NCBI GenBank assembly: GCA_900556415.1
Contig: USOU01000001.1
Location: 114,558 to 178,557 of the forward strand
Source of the DNA: an uncultured Collinsella sp.
Lineage (GTDB): Bacteria; Actinomycetota; Coriobacteriia; Coriobacteriales; Coriobacteriaceae
Direction of reading: 5' to 3'
Length of the DNA stretch: 64,000 nt
The first letter of the stretch is position 1, and the number at the start of each line of letters is the position of its first letter. Shown here one piece after another: positions 32,632 to 40,597 of the stretch. The position numbers and the translations under genes are program-made. The notes beneath the pieces were generated by a model that saw nothing but the letters and a program-made list of their open reading frames with translations, was not told the origin of the DNA and ran no database searches.

Positions 32632-33792
32632 ATGAAAAATCGTACGATTTTGCTTTATATGATGTTCGTTTTCCTGTCGAACTTCAGCACCATCTTGTAT
32701 TTTCTAACCGTCTACCTTGAGTTCGTCGGGCTTTCGATGGTAGCGATTTCTAGCATGATGATTACATATCAAGTGAGCAAGTTCATCCTTGAAGTTCCCA
32801 CTGGCTATATTGCTGATAGGTTTGGACGAAAGACAAGCGGCCTCGTTGGCATTGTGGGAATGCTTGGATACTACGCCGCCCTGCTCCTCGTCCGTTCTCC
32901 TCTGCTTTTAATCGGTGCGTTTGCTCTCAAAGGTTTTGCCGTTGCATGTGTGAGCGGATCCATAGAAGCGATTTACATTGACGGCGTCTCTCAGGACCAG
33001 CTCGTAAGACTTAATGTCGTTGAGCGTTTTGTTTTCTATGCCTCTTATGCCATCTCCGCTTGCGTGGGCGGTTTCATTTCGTCTGTCGGTGCATATCTCA
33101 TTGGTCTTTCGGCAGATATCATCGCAATGGTGCTGACATTGGTTGTCGTTGTCTGTATTCCTGAGGTGAGAAGAGAAGGCGCTGCGGTGACACCTGGGCA
33201 TGGAATGAGCCCGAAGATGATCGGTACTGCTATTGCGGATAATGGCATTCTTCGGTCAGCGTTCATCATGGACTGTTCTCAGGCATTTGCCTTCGTCGCT
33301 CTGGAAGACTTCTTCTCACTGTTGCTTGCGGGCCGCGGAATGAATGCCGTCGCTTCGGGCGTGACCATTGCGGTCCAGCTCCTTGCCTCGGCCTCCATGG
33401 GGCTTATTGTGCCCAGTGTGATTGCTCATGTCGACAAGAGCCGTTTTGCGCGTATTTGCGGCATCATTCGCTTAGTATTGACAGCTTTGTTTTTGATCCC
33501 CCTTACTCCGGCTGATTTGCTGCCCGTGTTCTATGTGCTGCAGACGGTTGCGTACTCGTTGTTTGCCCCAATCAAATACTCAGTTTTCCAAAATGCTGCC
33601 GATTCATCGATGCGCTGTTCACTGATTTCGGTTCAAAGCCAGATGGTGGCGGTGGGTGCTGTTCTTTTCTATCTGCTCAACGCTGTGCTGAGTAGCGTTG
33701 CGGGCATTCGAGTCGTATTGCTTGTTGCGCTCGGGATTTCTTCCCTGGTGTATATCCCCGCGCTATTTCGTCTTACAAGTCAAAGGCCATGA
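32632..33792 (+). CDS. MFS transporter
   Basis: A 386-aa transporter with about 12 hydrophobic segments. The loop GYIADRFGRKTSGLVG after helix 2 is the MFS A-motif. No long loops; a small hydrophilic stretch (RREGAAVTPGHG) divides the halves. ATG at 32632 follows GGAGGGCGGAGC; an in-frame start 24 nt upstream is worse. Substrate unknown; drug-type efflux is plausible for a LysR-linked MFS protein. It lies in the low-GC segment with the LysR gene. Confidence 0.82.
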   Translation: MKNRTILLYMMFVFLSNFSTILYFLTVYLEFVGLSMVAISSMMITYQVSKFILEVPTGYIADRFGRKTSGLVGIVGMLGYYAALLLVRSPLLLIGAFALKGFAVACVSGSIEAIYIDGVSQDQLVRLNVVERFVFYASYAISACVGGFISSVGAYLIGLSADIIAMVLTLVVVVCIPEVRREGAAVTPGHGMSPKMIGTAIADNGILRSAFIMDCSQAFAFVALEDFFSLLLAGRGMNAVASGVTIAVQLLASASMGLIVPSVIAHVDKSRFARICGIIRLVLTALFLIPLTPADLLPVFYVLQTVAYSLFAPIKYSVFQNAADSSMRCSLISVQSQMVAVGAVLFYLLNAVLSSVAGIRVVLLVALGISSLVYIPALFRLTSQRP

Positions 33793-33825
33793 GTATTTAG
33801 GCACCGATAACTTATATATCAACGC

Positions 33826-33862
33826 AATAAACCCGAGCGCGAGGGCGTTTGGGTTTATTATT
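33826..33862. terminator. Terminator between MFS and first acetate kinase
   Basis: AATAAACCC (33826-33834) and GGGTTTATT (33851-33859) pair around a 16-nt loop, with ATTATT after it. Confidence 0.75.
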
Positions 33863-33912
33863 GAAGCGTATGTAACCTGGCGGCGCCACACCGCCTGTTA
33901 GTAGGGAGACAC

Positions 33913-35091
33913 ATGAACGTTCTGGTCGTCAACGCAGGATCTTCGACCCTTAAGTATCAGGTCATCGATACCAAGTCCCACAAGGTGTCCGCAAAGGGCT
34001 CCTGCGAGCGCGTCTGCTTTACCGGCGGTACCTTCACCCATGCTGCCAACGGTTCCAAGAAGGTGACCGATAACATCGAGTTCCCCGACCACAAGGTCGC
34101 CATCGAGGTCGTCCTGAAGGACCTCGAGGCCAACGGCGTCAAGATCGAGGGCATCGGCCACCGTATCGTTCAGGGTGGTTGGTACTTTGGCGACTCCTCC
34201 CTCGTCGACGAGGACGTCCTCGCCAAGATCCGCGAGGTCGCTCCGCTCGCCCCGCTGCACAATAACCCCGAGGCCAACGTTATCGAGTACTGCCTGGAGC
34301 AGTATCCCGACCTGCCCAACGTCACGGTCTACGACACCGCTTTCCACTTCAACATGCCCGAGGTCGCCAAGACTTACGCCCTGCCCAAGGACGTCTGCGA
34401 CAAGCTGCACATCCGTAAGTACGGCGCCCACGGCACCAGCTACCGCTACATTTCCAAGAAGGTCGCCGAGATGACCAACGGCGAGGCCCGCAAGGTCGTC
34501 GTGTGCCACATCGGCTCCGGCGCTTCCCTGTGCGCTATCGAGGACGGCAAGTGCATGGACACCACCATGGGCCTCACCCCGCTCGACGGCGTCATGATGG
34601 GCACCCGCTGCGGCTCCATCGACCCGGCTACCGTGTGTTACCTGCAGCGCGAGGGCGGCTACACCTTCGACGAGGTCGACGAGATGATGAACAAGAAGTC
34701 CGGCCTTTTGGCTGTGACCGGTGGCAAGACCAACGACTGCCGCAACGTCGAGGAGCTCGCCGCTGCTGGTGATCCCGAGGCTCAGCTCGCCTTCGATATG
34801 TTCGTCTACAAGATTGCCGCCAAAGCTGCCGAGATGGCCACTTCCATGTGCGGCATGGACACCCTGGTCTTTACCGCCGGCATCGGCGAGCACGCTCCGG
34901 CCGTCCGCGCCGGCGTGGCCGACCGCCTGGCCTTTATGGGTGTCAAGATGGATCACGCCCGCAACGCCCTGCGTGGCGACGGCGCTTGGTGCCTGTCCGC
35001 CAAGGATTCCAAGGTCAAGATTTTCGTCATCCCCACGGACGAAGAGTTCATGATCGCTTCCGACGTCGAGCGCATCGTCAACGGCAAGTAA
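33913..35091 (+). CDS. Acetate kinase, divergent paralogue
   Basis: A 392-aa acetokinase-family protein with the full fold: LVVNAGSSTLKYQ (phosphate 1), IGHRIVQGG, APLHNNPEAN, VYDTAFHFNMP, and TTMGLTPLDGVMMGTRCGSIDPA, FTAGIGEH. Compared with the second copy downstream and with the family, GTSH is GTSY and the normally invariant HLGNG is HIGSG, so the nucleotide/acyl-phosphate site is altered. Codon use is strongly biased, suggesting high expression. ATG follows AGGGAGACAC. It could phosphorylate a different acyl chain or have modified kinetics; acetate remains the default guess. Tandem with a conventional copy and near pta. Confidence 0.82.
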   Translation: MNVLVVNAGSSTLKYQVIDTKSHKVSAKGSCERVCFTGGTFTHAANGSKKVTDNIEFPDHKVAIEVVLKDLEANGVKIEGIGHRIVQGGWYFGDSSLVDEDVLAKIREVAPLAPLHNNPEANVIEYCLEQYPDLPNVTVYDTAFHFNMPEVAKTYALPKDVCDKLHIRKYGAHGTSYRYISKKVAEMTNGEARKVVVCHIGSGASLCAIEDGKCMDTTMGLTPLDGVMMGTRCGSIDPATVCYLQREGGYTFDEVDEMMNKKSGLLAVTGGKTNDCRNVEELAAAGDPEAQLAFDMFVYKIAAKAAEMATSMCGMDTLVFTAGIGEHAPAVRAGVADRLAFMGVKMDHARNALRGDGAWCLSAKDSKVKIFVIPTDEEFMIASDVERIVNGK

Positions 35092-35102
35092 TTGCAAGAG
35101 GG

Positions 35103-35141
35103 GAGGGGCTGGACGACCGAGCGCCGTTCGGCCCCTCTTTT
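35103..35141 (+). terminator. Terminator after the first acetate kinase
   Basis: GAGGGGC and GCCCCTC pair around a 21-nt loop that itself folds, followed by TTTT. Confidence 0.75.
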
Positions 35142-35172
35142 GCGCTCGTTGGGCGATATGCCTGATAGCTAT

Positions 35173-35189
35173 TTATCAAAGTGTGATAA
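35173..35189. promoter_or_regulatory. Operator-like palindrome upstream of the second acetate kinase
   Basis: TTATCA, 5 nt, TGATAA: a perfect short inverted repeat in an AT-rich stretch, about 65 nt upstream of the ATG, close to a possible TATTAA -10. A regulator binding here is inference. Confidence 0.45.
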
Positions 35190-35255
35190 CTTCTTATTAA
35201 CATGCGGCCGCTTTAAGGGGTCTGCGTCGACCGTATCGCACTGCAAAGGAGTCTC

Positions 35256-36434
35256 ATGAACGTACTTGTTGTCAACGCCGGTAGCTCAAGCCTTAAATAT
35301 CAGCTTTTGGATACCGATACCCGCGAGGTTTTCGCCAAGGGCAACTGCGAACGTATCGGTTCGGACATGGGCATCTTTGGCCACTCCGAGAACGGTGGCG
35401 CCAAGCAAACCGAGGAGGTTCCCTTCCCGGATCACCGTTCGGCTATCGCACGTGTGCTCGAGGAACTCGAGAAGACCGACTTTACGATCGATGGCATTGG
35501 GCATCGTATCGTTCAGGGTGGCTGGTACTTTGACGATTCCGCGGTCGTCGACGACGAGGTCATGGCTAAGATTCTCGAGGTGGCCCCACTCGCCCCGCTG
35601 CACAATTACGGCGAGGCCGCAGCAATCGAGTATTGCCGCGAGAAGTATCCGGAGCTGCCCAACGTCGCCGTCTTCGATACTTCGTTCCACATGACCATGC
35701 CCGAGGTCGCCTACACTTACGCGCTGCCCAAGGACGTGTGCGATAAGTACCACGTGCGCAAGTACGGTGCCCACGGCACGAGCCACCGCTATGAGTGGAT
35801 GATGGCCAAGGAGATCCTGGGCTCGCGATGCCACCGTCTGCTTTCGTGCCATCTGGGCAACGGCGCTTCGCTCGCCGCCATCGAGGACGGCGTGTGCCGC
35901 GATACCACGATGGGCCTCACGCCGCTCGATGGCCTGATGATGGGCACCCGTTGTGGTTCCATTGACCCGGCCACCGTGTGCTACCTGCAGCGCGAGGGCG
36001 GATACAGTTACCAGGAAGTCGACGACATGATGAACAAGCAGTCTGGTCTGCTTGCCATTTCGGGTATCTCCAACGACGCCCGCGACATCCGTACGCGCGC
36101 CTCCGAGGGCGACGAGCGCTGCCTGCTCGCCTTCGATATGTTCGCCTACAAGGCCATGCAGCAGGCCGGTTCCATGATCGCTTCCATGGCGGGCGTGGAC
36201 ACCATCACCTTTACCGCTGGCATTGGCGAGAACGACTGGTCGATTCGCAAGGCCTTCTGCGACTGCTTTGAGTGGCTGGGCGTGCGCATCGACAATAACA
36301 AGAACCGCGAGGCCGTGGGTAACGGCCCACAGGTCATCAGCGCCGCCGGTTCTTCCGTCACGGTCATGGTCATCCCCACCGACGAGGAATACATGATCGC
36401 CCACGACGTCGAGCGCCTGACCGCGAACAACTAA
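35256..36434 (+). CDS. ackA: Acetate kinase
   Basis: Converts acetyl phosphate and ADP to acetate and ATP, the energy-yielding end of fermentation. The 392-aa protein has LVVNAGSSSLKYQ, IGHRIVQGG, APLHNYGE, VFDTSFHMTMP, YGAHGTSHRY, the intact CHLGNGASL, TTMGLTPLDGLMMGTRCGSIDPA and FTAGIGEND motifs. In GHRIVQGG a Gln replaces the His usual in the family, in both copies. ATG preceded by AAGGAG. It has its own upstream region with a short palindrome, distinct from the first copy. Convergent with pta, from which a terminator and a large palindrome separate it. Confidence 0.95.
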   Translation: MNVLVVNAGSSSLKYQLLDTDTREVFAKGNCERIGSDMGIFGHSENGGAKQTEEVPFPDHRSAIARVLEELEKTDFTIDGIGHRIVQGGWYFDDSAVVDDEVMAKILEVAPLAPLHNYGEAAAIEYCREKYPELPNVAVFDTSFHMTMPEVAYTYALPKDVCDKYHVRKYGAHGTSHRYEWMMAKEILGSRCHRLLSCHLGNGASLAAIEDGVCRDTTMGLTPLDGLMMGTRCGSIDPATVCYLQREGGYSYQEVDDMMNKQSGLLAISGISNDARDIRTRASEGDERCLLAFDMFAYKAMQQAGSMIASMAGVDTITFTAGIGENDWSIRKAFCDCFEWLGVRIDNNKNREAVGNGPQVISAAGSSVTVMVIPTDEEYMIAHDVERLTANN

Positions 36435-36456
36435 TGCGTTCGCTTGTGATTGAACG

Positions 36457-36493
36457 AAAGGCCTCCCGAGCAGCAGCTCGGGAGGCCTTTTTG
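36457..36493 (+). terminator. Terminator after ackA
   Basis: AAAGGCCTCCCGAGC pairs with GCTCGGGAGGCCTTT around 4 nt and is followed by Ts. Confidence 0.92.
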
Positions 36494-36640
36494 CTAGCAG
36501 GCGGAAATTCCAGTCTCAAAGTGACCATCATCAGCAACGCTTGTGCTCTCAGCAAAGGCATCCAATCATTCAGATTTTCAGCCCCAGCTCGTAGCCAAGC
36601 CGCCGTCCACTCCAGATACCCTGACTGCCACGTGGTGGCA

Positions 36641-36767
36641 GGGACCCTACAGGGTAAAGCTCTGAAAACTTTCCGCAGGACGGAGGAAGCCCCCGCCGCA
36701 CGTAGTGCGCAGCGGGGGCTTCTGACATGTCCGAGGACGTTTTCAGAGCTTTACCCTGTAGGGTCCC
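36641..36767. repeat. 127-bp palindromic element with perfect 29-bp arms
   Basis: Positions 36641-36669 (starting GGGACCCTACAGGG) are the exact reverse complement of 36739-36767. Inside lies a second strong hairpin, AGCCCCCGC...GCGGGGGCT (36688-36719), with a further GGAC/GTCC pair. It lies between convergent ackA and pta, so it can act as a bidirectional terminator for pta, but arm length and perfection exceed what a terminator needs. The 140 nt to its left (36500-36640) hold no gene. Confidence 0.85.
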
Positions 36768-36782
36768 GAGGGGATACGTACG

Positions 36783-37763
36783 CTACTCAGCCATCTGAGC
36801 CTGGACGGCGGTGATGGCCACGACACCCACGATGTCGTCGGCAGAGCAGCCGCGCGACAGGTCGTTGACCGGCTTGGCGATACCCTGCAGGATGGGGCCG
36901 TAAGCGTCGGCACCGGCGAAGCGCTGGACCAGCTTGTAGCCTATGTTGCCGGCCTCGAGGTCGGGGAACACGAGCACGTTGGCCTTGCCGGCAACGGAGG
37001 AGCCGGGAGCCTTGAGCTGGGCGACGGTGGGGACGATGGCGGCGTCGAGCTGTAGGTCGCCATCGATGGCGAGCTCGGGAGCCTTCTCCTTGCAGAACTT
37101 CACGGCCTCCTGGACCTTCTTGGCGACCTCGCCGCCGGCGGAGCCCATGGTGGAGTAGGAGAGCATGGCCACGTGCGGCTCAACGTTGCCCATGAAGGTG
37201 GACCAGGAGTGAGCGGAGGCGATGGCGATCTCGGAGAGCTCGTCGGAGGACGGGTTGATGTTGAGGCCGCAGTCGGCGAAAATCAGCGTGCCGTCAGTAC
37301 CGAACTGCGGGGTGTCGGTGCACATCACGAAGAAGGCCGAGACCAGCTTGGTGCCCGGGGCGGTCTTGAGGATCTGCAGCGCGGGGCGCAGGGTGTCGGC
37401 AGTGGAGTGGCAGGCGCCGGAGACCAGGCCGTCGGCATCGCCCATCTTGACCATCATGGTGCCAAAGTAGGTGGCGTCCATCACCTGGGCGCGAGCCTGC
37501 TCGATGGTGACACCCTTCTTGGCGCGGAGCTCGGCAAACTTCTGCGCGTACTCCTCGTGCTTCTCGGCATTGCGCGGGTCGATGACGGTAGCGCCGGGAA
37601 CGTTGATCTCGTCGGGGTTGCCCAGGATGACGATCTTTGCCAGGCCCTCCTCGATGATCTTGGTGGCTGCGACGATGGTGCGCGGATCCTCGCCCTCGGG
37701 CAGGACGATCGTCTTAAGGTCGGCCTTGGCGGCAGACTTCATACGGTTAAGGAAATCGCTCAT
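36783..37763 (-). CDS. pta: Phosphate acetyltransferase
   Basis: Interconverts acetyl-CoA and acetyl phosphate. The 326-aa single-domain form has IVLPEGEDPRTI near the N-terminus, MVKMGDADGLVSGACHSTADTLRPALQI (substrate loop), FADCGLNINPSSDELSEIA, and the C-terminal VFPDLEAGNIGYKLVQRFAGADAYGPILQG. ATG preceded by AAGGAG. It is convergent with the two acetate kinase genes and completes the acetyl-CoA to acetate route. Its upstream region overlaps that of the divergent glf gene. Confidence 0.96.
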   Translation of the reverse strand: MSDFLNRMKSAAKADLKTIVLPEGEDPRTIVAATKIIEEGLAKIVILGNPDEINVPGATVIDPRNAEKHEEYAQKFAELRAKKGVTIEQARAQVMDATYFGTMMVKMGDADGLVSGACHSTADTLRPALQILKTAPGTKLVSAFFVMCTDTPQFGTDGTLIFADCGLNINPSSDELSEIAIASAHSWSTFMGNVEPHVAMLSYSTMGSAGGEVAKKVQEAVKFCKEKAPELAIDGDLQLDAAIVPTVAQLKAPGSSVAGKANVLVFPDLEAGNIGYKLVQRFAGADAYGPILQGIAKPVNDLSRGCSADDIVGVVAITAVQAQMAE

Positions 37764-37816
37764 GTTACTCCTTACAAGCGTTTCGCTAAGCTCCAGGCGC
37801 CCGACTGTTCACGAAT

Positions 37817-37840
37817 AAACCCGCTGCAAGCGGGTTTACC
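37817..37840 (-). terminator. Small hairpin in the pta leader
   Basis: TAAACCCGC and GCGGGTTTA pair around 5 nt in the 5' leader of pta, about 55 nt before its start. T-richness after it is weak; it may be an attenuator or stability element. Confidence 0.4.
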
Positions 37841-37887
37841 TTTCAATTTTGTACGCCGCGGTGCTTGAGCTTTCCTTGTGTGGCAAG

Positions 37888-37916
37888 TTCATTATAGGAC
37901 GCATTAGCGCTATAAT
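37888..37916 (+). promoter_or_regulatory. Promoter of glf, overlapping a divergent pta promoter
   Basis: TTCATT (37888-37893) and TATAAT (37911-37916) are 17 bp apart on the plus strand. On the minus strand TATAAT also occurs at 37891-37896, so divergent promoters overlap here. Confidence 0.65.
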
Positions 37917-37994
37917 CGCTCTGATAAATATGTCTCGAAGAATGTTCGAGAAAAGCCCAGCTAACGAGCCCGTGGCTTTTGACAAGGAGTATCG

Positions 37995-39197
37995 ATGCAG
38001 ATTACCTCAGGCCTGCCTGAAGGCTTTAACGCCGGCGCATACGACATGATTGTTGTCGGTGCTGGATATGCCGGTGCCGTTTGTGCCCGCCGTCTCGCCG
38101 AGACCATCGGCTATCGTGTTGCTGTTCTGGAGCGCCGTAGCCACATTGCGGGCAACGCCTACGACTGCGCCGATGAGGCCGGGATCCTTATCCACGAGTA
38201 CGGTCCGCACATCTACCATACCTTTAATGAGCGCGTCCACAATTTTCTGTCGCGCTTTACCAAGTGGACGGACTACCAGCACAAGGTGCTCGCCAACATC
38301 AACGGCACCCTTATGCCCGTGCCCTTTAACCACGCGAGCCTCAAGCTCGCCTTTGGCGATGAGCGCGGCGAGGAGCTGTATCAGAAGCTCGTGGAGACCT
38401 TTGGCAAGGACGTCAAGGTGCCCATCATGGAGCTGCGCAAGAAGAACGACCCCGACTTGGCCGAGGTCGCCGACTACGTCTACGAGAACGTCTTTTTGCA
38501 TTACACCATGAAGCAGTGGGGCCAGACGCCCGACCAAATCGACCCCTCGATCACCGGTCGCGTTCCCGTTTTTGTGGGCGACGATGACCGCTATTTCCCG
38601 CAGGCCCCCTTCCAGGGTATGCCGCAGGATGGCTACACGGCGCTGTTTGAGCACATGCTCGACCACGACCTGATTGATGTGTTCTGCGACGTGGATGCTC
38701 GCGATCTCTTCGAGATCGACGAGACAACCGTCAAGGTCGATGGCAAGGTCTACGGCGGCGAGATCGTCTACACCGGTCCGCTCGATGAGCTGTTCAATCT
38801 CGACTTGGGCGCCCTGCCGTACCGTACGCTCGACATGAAGTTCGAGACGCTCGATATGGACCAGTTCCAGCCCGTGGGTACCGTCAACTACACAACGAGC
38901 GAAGACTATACGCGCATCACCGAGTTCAAGAATATGACTGGCCAGGTTCTGCCCGGCAAGACCACCATCATGAAGGAGTATTCCAAGGCCTATACGCCCG
39001 GCTCGGGCGAGACGCCGTACTACGCTATTCTTGAGCCCGAGAACCGTGAGCTCTACGAGCGCTACCTTGAGCGCGTCCAGAACCTTACGAACTTCCACCC
39101 GGTTGGTCGCTTGGCCGAGTATCGCTACTACGATATGGATGCTGTGACCAACTCCGCCCTCGACCTATCGGATGAGATTATCGCCTGCCATGCATAA
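37995..39197 (+). CDS. glf: UDP-galactopyranose mutase
   Basis: Ring-contracts UDP-galactopyranose to UDP-galactofuranose using reduced FAD. The 400-aa protein has the FAD loop MIVVGAGYAGAVCARRLAE, ERRSHIAGNAYD, HEYGPHIYHT, the substrate segment YENVFLHYTMKQWG, RVPVFVGDDDRYFPQ, and YTGPLDELF with GRLAEYRYYDMD at the end. ATG follows ACAAGGAG. The next gene, a GT2 glycosyltransferase, overlaps its stop codon (ATGCATAA), so the pair probably makes a galactofuranose-containing surface glycan. Confidence 0.95.
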   Translation: MQITSGLPEGFNAGAYDMIVVGAGYAGAVCARRLAETIGYRVAVLERRSHIAGNAYDCADEAGILIHEYGPHIYHTFNERVHNFLSRFTKWTDYQHKVLANINGTLMPVPFNHASLKLAFGDERGEELYQKLVETFGKDVKVPIMELRKKNDPDLAEVADYVYENVFLHYTMKQWGQTPDQIDPSITGRVPVFVGDDDRYFPQAPFQGMPQDGYTALFEHMLDHDLIDVFCDVDARDLFEIDETTVKVDGKVYGGEIVYTGPLDELFNLDLGALPYRTLDMKFETLDMDQFQPVGTVNYTTSEDYTRITEFKNMTGQVLPGKTTIMKEYSKAYTPGSGETPYYAILEPENRELYERYLERVQNLTNFHPVGRLAEYRYYDMDAVTNSALDLSDEIIACHA

Positions 39198-40221
39198 AGT
39201 TATTACATTCGGCATTCCTTCGTACAATGCTGCCAAGGATATGGACCACTGCATTACCTCTATCCTTGAGGGAAGCAATTTTGCCACCGATGTCGAGATC
39301 ATCATCGTCGACGATGGCTCTCAGGATGAGACGGCCGCCAAGGCAGACGAGTGGGAAGCTCGATATCCCGGTATTATTCGCGCTGTGCACCAGGAAAACG
39401 GCGGCCATGGCATTGCTGTCCTTTCGGGTCTTCGCGAGGCGCAGGGTACCTACTACAAGGTCGTCGACTCCGATGACTGGCTCGACGGTGAAGCTCTGTC
39501 GACCATGCTGTCGCTGCTGCGCGGCTTTGAGGAGCGCGATCAGCGCGTAGACCTGTTTATCTCGAATTATGTATACGAGAAGGTCTATGAGGGCACGCAT
39601 GCCGCTATCGACTACAAGCTTGCCTTGCCGCGCAAGAAGATCTTTACGTGGGACAAGGTCGGACATTTTCGCCTTGATCAGAACATGCTCATGCACAGCC
39701 TGTGCTATCGCACGGATGTGCTCCGCGAGTCCAACCTGCCTATGCCGCCACACACCTTCTACGTGGACAACATCTACGCCTACGTGCCGCTGCCCCGCTG
39801 CAAGACCATGTACTACGCCGACATTGACCTCTACCGCTACTTCATTGGTCGAGAGGGCCAAAGTGTCAACGAGGCCACGATGGTTAAGCGCCTGGACCAG
39901 CAGTTCCGCGTTACGCGCATTATGATGGAGTCGTTCCACCTGTATAGGGATGTCGAGTCGCCGCGCCTGCGCTCGTACATGATGAGCTACTTTACGCTGA
40001 TGATGGCAGTCTGCTCTGTGTTCACCAAGCTTTCCGAGGAGGAGAGCGCTGACGAACGTCTGATGACGCTGTGGAAGGATTTGAAGGCTTACGACGAGCG
40101 TATGTATCGTCACGCGCGCTACGGCGTGGTCGGGTTCTTCACCAATCTGCGTGGACGGGCCGGAGACAAAACCACAATCGGCATATACCGTCTTGCCTCA
40201 AAGATCTTCAAATTCAACTAA
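39190..40221 (+). CDS. Family 2 glycosyltransferase
   Basis: A 343-aa GT-A enzyme. ITFGIPSYNAAKDM starts the Rossmann part; EIIIVDDGSQDET, NGGHGIAVLSGLREAQG and VVDSDDWLDGEAL give the nucleotide-sugar site and the DxD-type acidic pair (about residue 98). The C-terminal third is helical and basic. No transmembrane helices. The ATG at 39190 overlaps the glf stop, indicating translational coupling; there is no strong ribosome site. It likely transfers galactofuranose or another sugar onto a surface polymer. A copy of its last few codons recurs in inverted orientation about 190 bp downstream. Confidence 0.85.
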   Translation: MHKVITFGIPSYNAAKDMDHCITSILEGSNFATDVEIIIVDDGSQDETAAKADEWEARYPGIIRAVHQENGGHGIAVLSGLREAQGTYYKVVDSDDWLDGEALSTMLSLLRGFEERDQRVDLFISNYVYEKVYEGTHAAIDYKLALPRKKIFTWDKVGHFRLDQNMLMHSLCYRTDVLRESNLPMPPHTFYVDNIYAYVPLPRCKTMYYADIDLYRYFIGREGQSVNEATMVKRLDQQFRVTRIMMESFHLYRDVESPRLRSYMMSYFTLMMAVCSVFTKLSEEESADERLMTLWKDLKAYDERMYRHARYGVVGFFTNLRGRAGDKTTIGIYRLASKIFKFN

Positions 40222-40409
40222 CTGCTGAGTAATCGCTGCTGATAGGTTGACTGGGCCCCTTGGCCTTTAGTTTGCTACTGCGAACAGTCCTGCTCGCACG
40301 GAAAGCACATTAAGTGCTTTCCGGCTCGTGCGGAACTTGTATCAAACTAAAGGCCAAGGGGCCTCTGCTATAAGAATCGATTGTCAGACTGCCTGAATTT
40401 GAAGATCTT
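40201..40409. repeat. Nested palindrome spanning the 3' end of the GT2 gene and intergenic DNA
   Basis: Three concentric inverted repeats: 40201-40216 with 40394-40409 (16 bp perfect, left arm inside the last GT2 codons), 40254-40274 with 40343-40363 (21 bp perfect, starting GGCCCCTTGG), and GGAAAGCAC/GTGCTTTCC at 40300-40322. The right outer arm in minus orientation would encode YRASKIFKF, close to the GT2 tail YRLASKIFKF, suggesting a decayed inverted copy of a related gene end. The remaining intergenic DNA to 40505 shows no gene. Confidence 0.75.
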
Positions 40410-40505
40410 CGACGCGCGGTACAAAGGTGCCTCGGGGCTGAAAAGAATTAGGTTGGTAGTCGGTCGGAGGCGGGTGGACATTACGATTGTCGCGAGTTCC
40501 GTATG

Positions 40506-40532
40506 CAAAGAAGGCCACTTAATGTGGCCTTC
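40506..40532 (-). terminator. Terminator of the P1 peptidase gene
   Basis: On the minus strand GAAGGCCAC and GTGGCCTTC pair around 5 nt, followed by TTTGC. Confidence 0.75.
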
Positions 40533-40597
40533 GTCTTGCATGGGATTGTAGAGCAACAAACATAACCAAGACCTACCGGGCAACCGGACGAGCTGGT

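Noticed and set aside
33898..35097. Long antisense frames opposite both acetate kinases (also 35286-36404)
   Set aside because: Same codon-bias artefact; no family motif and no ribosome sites.
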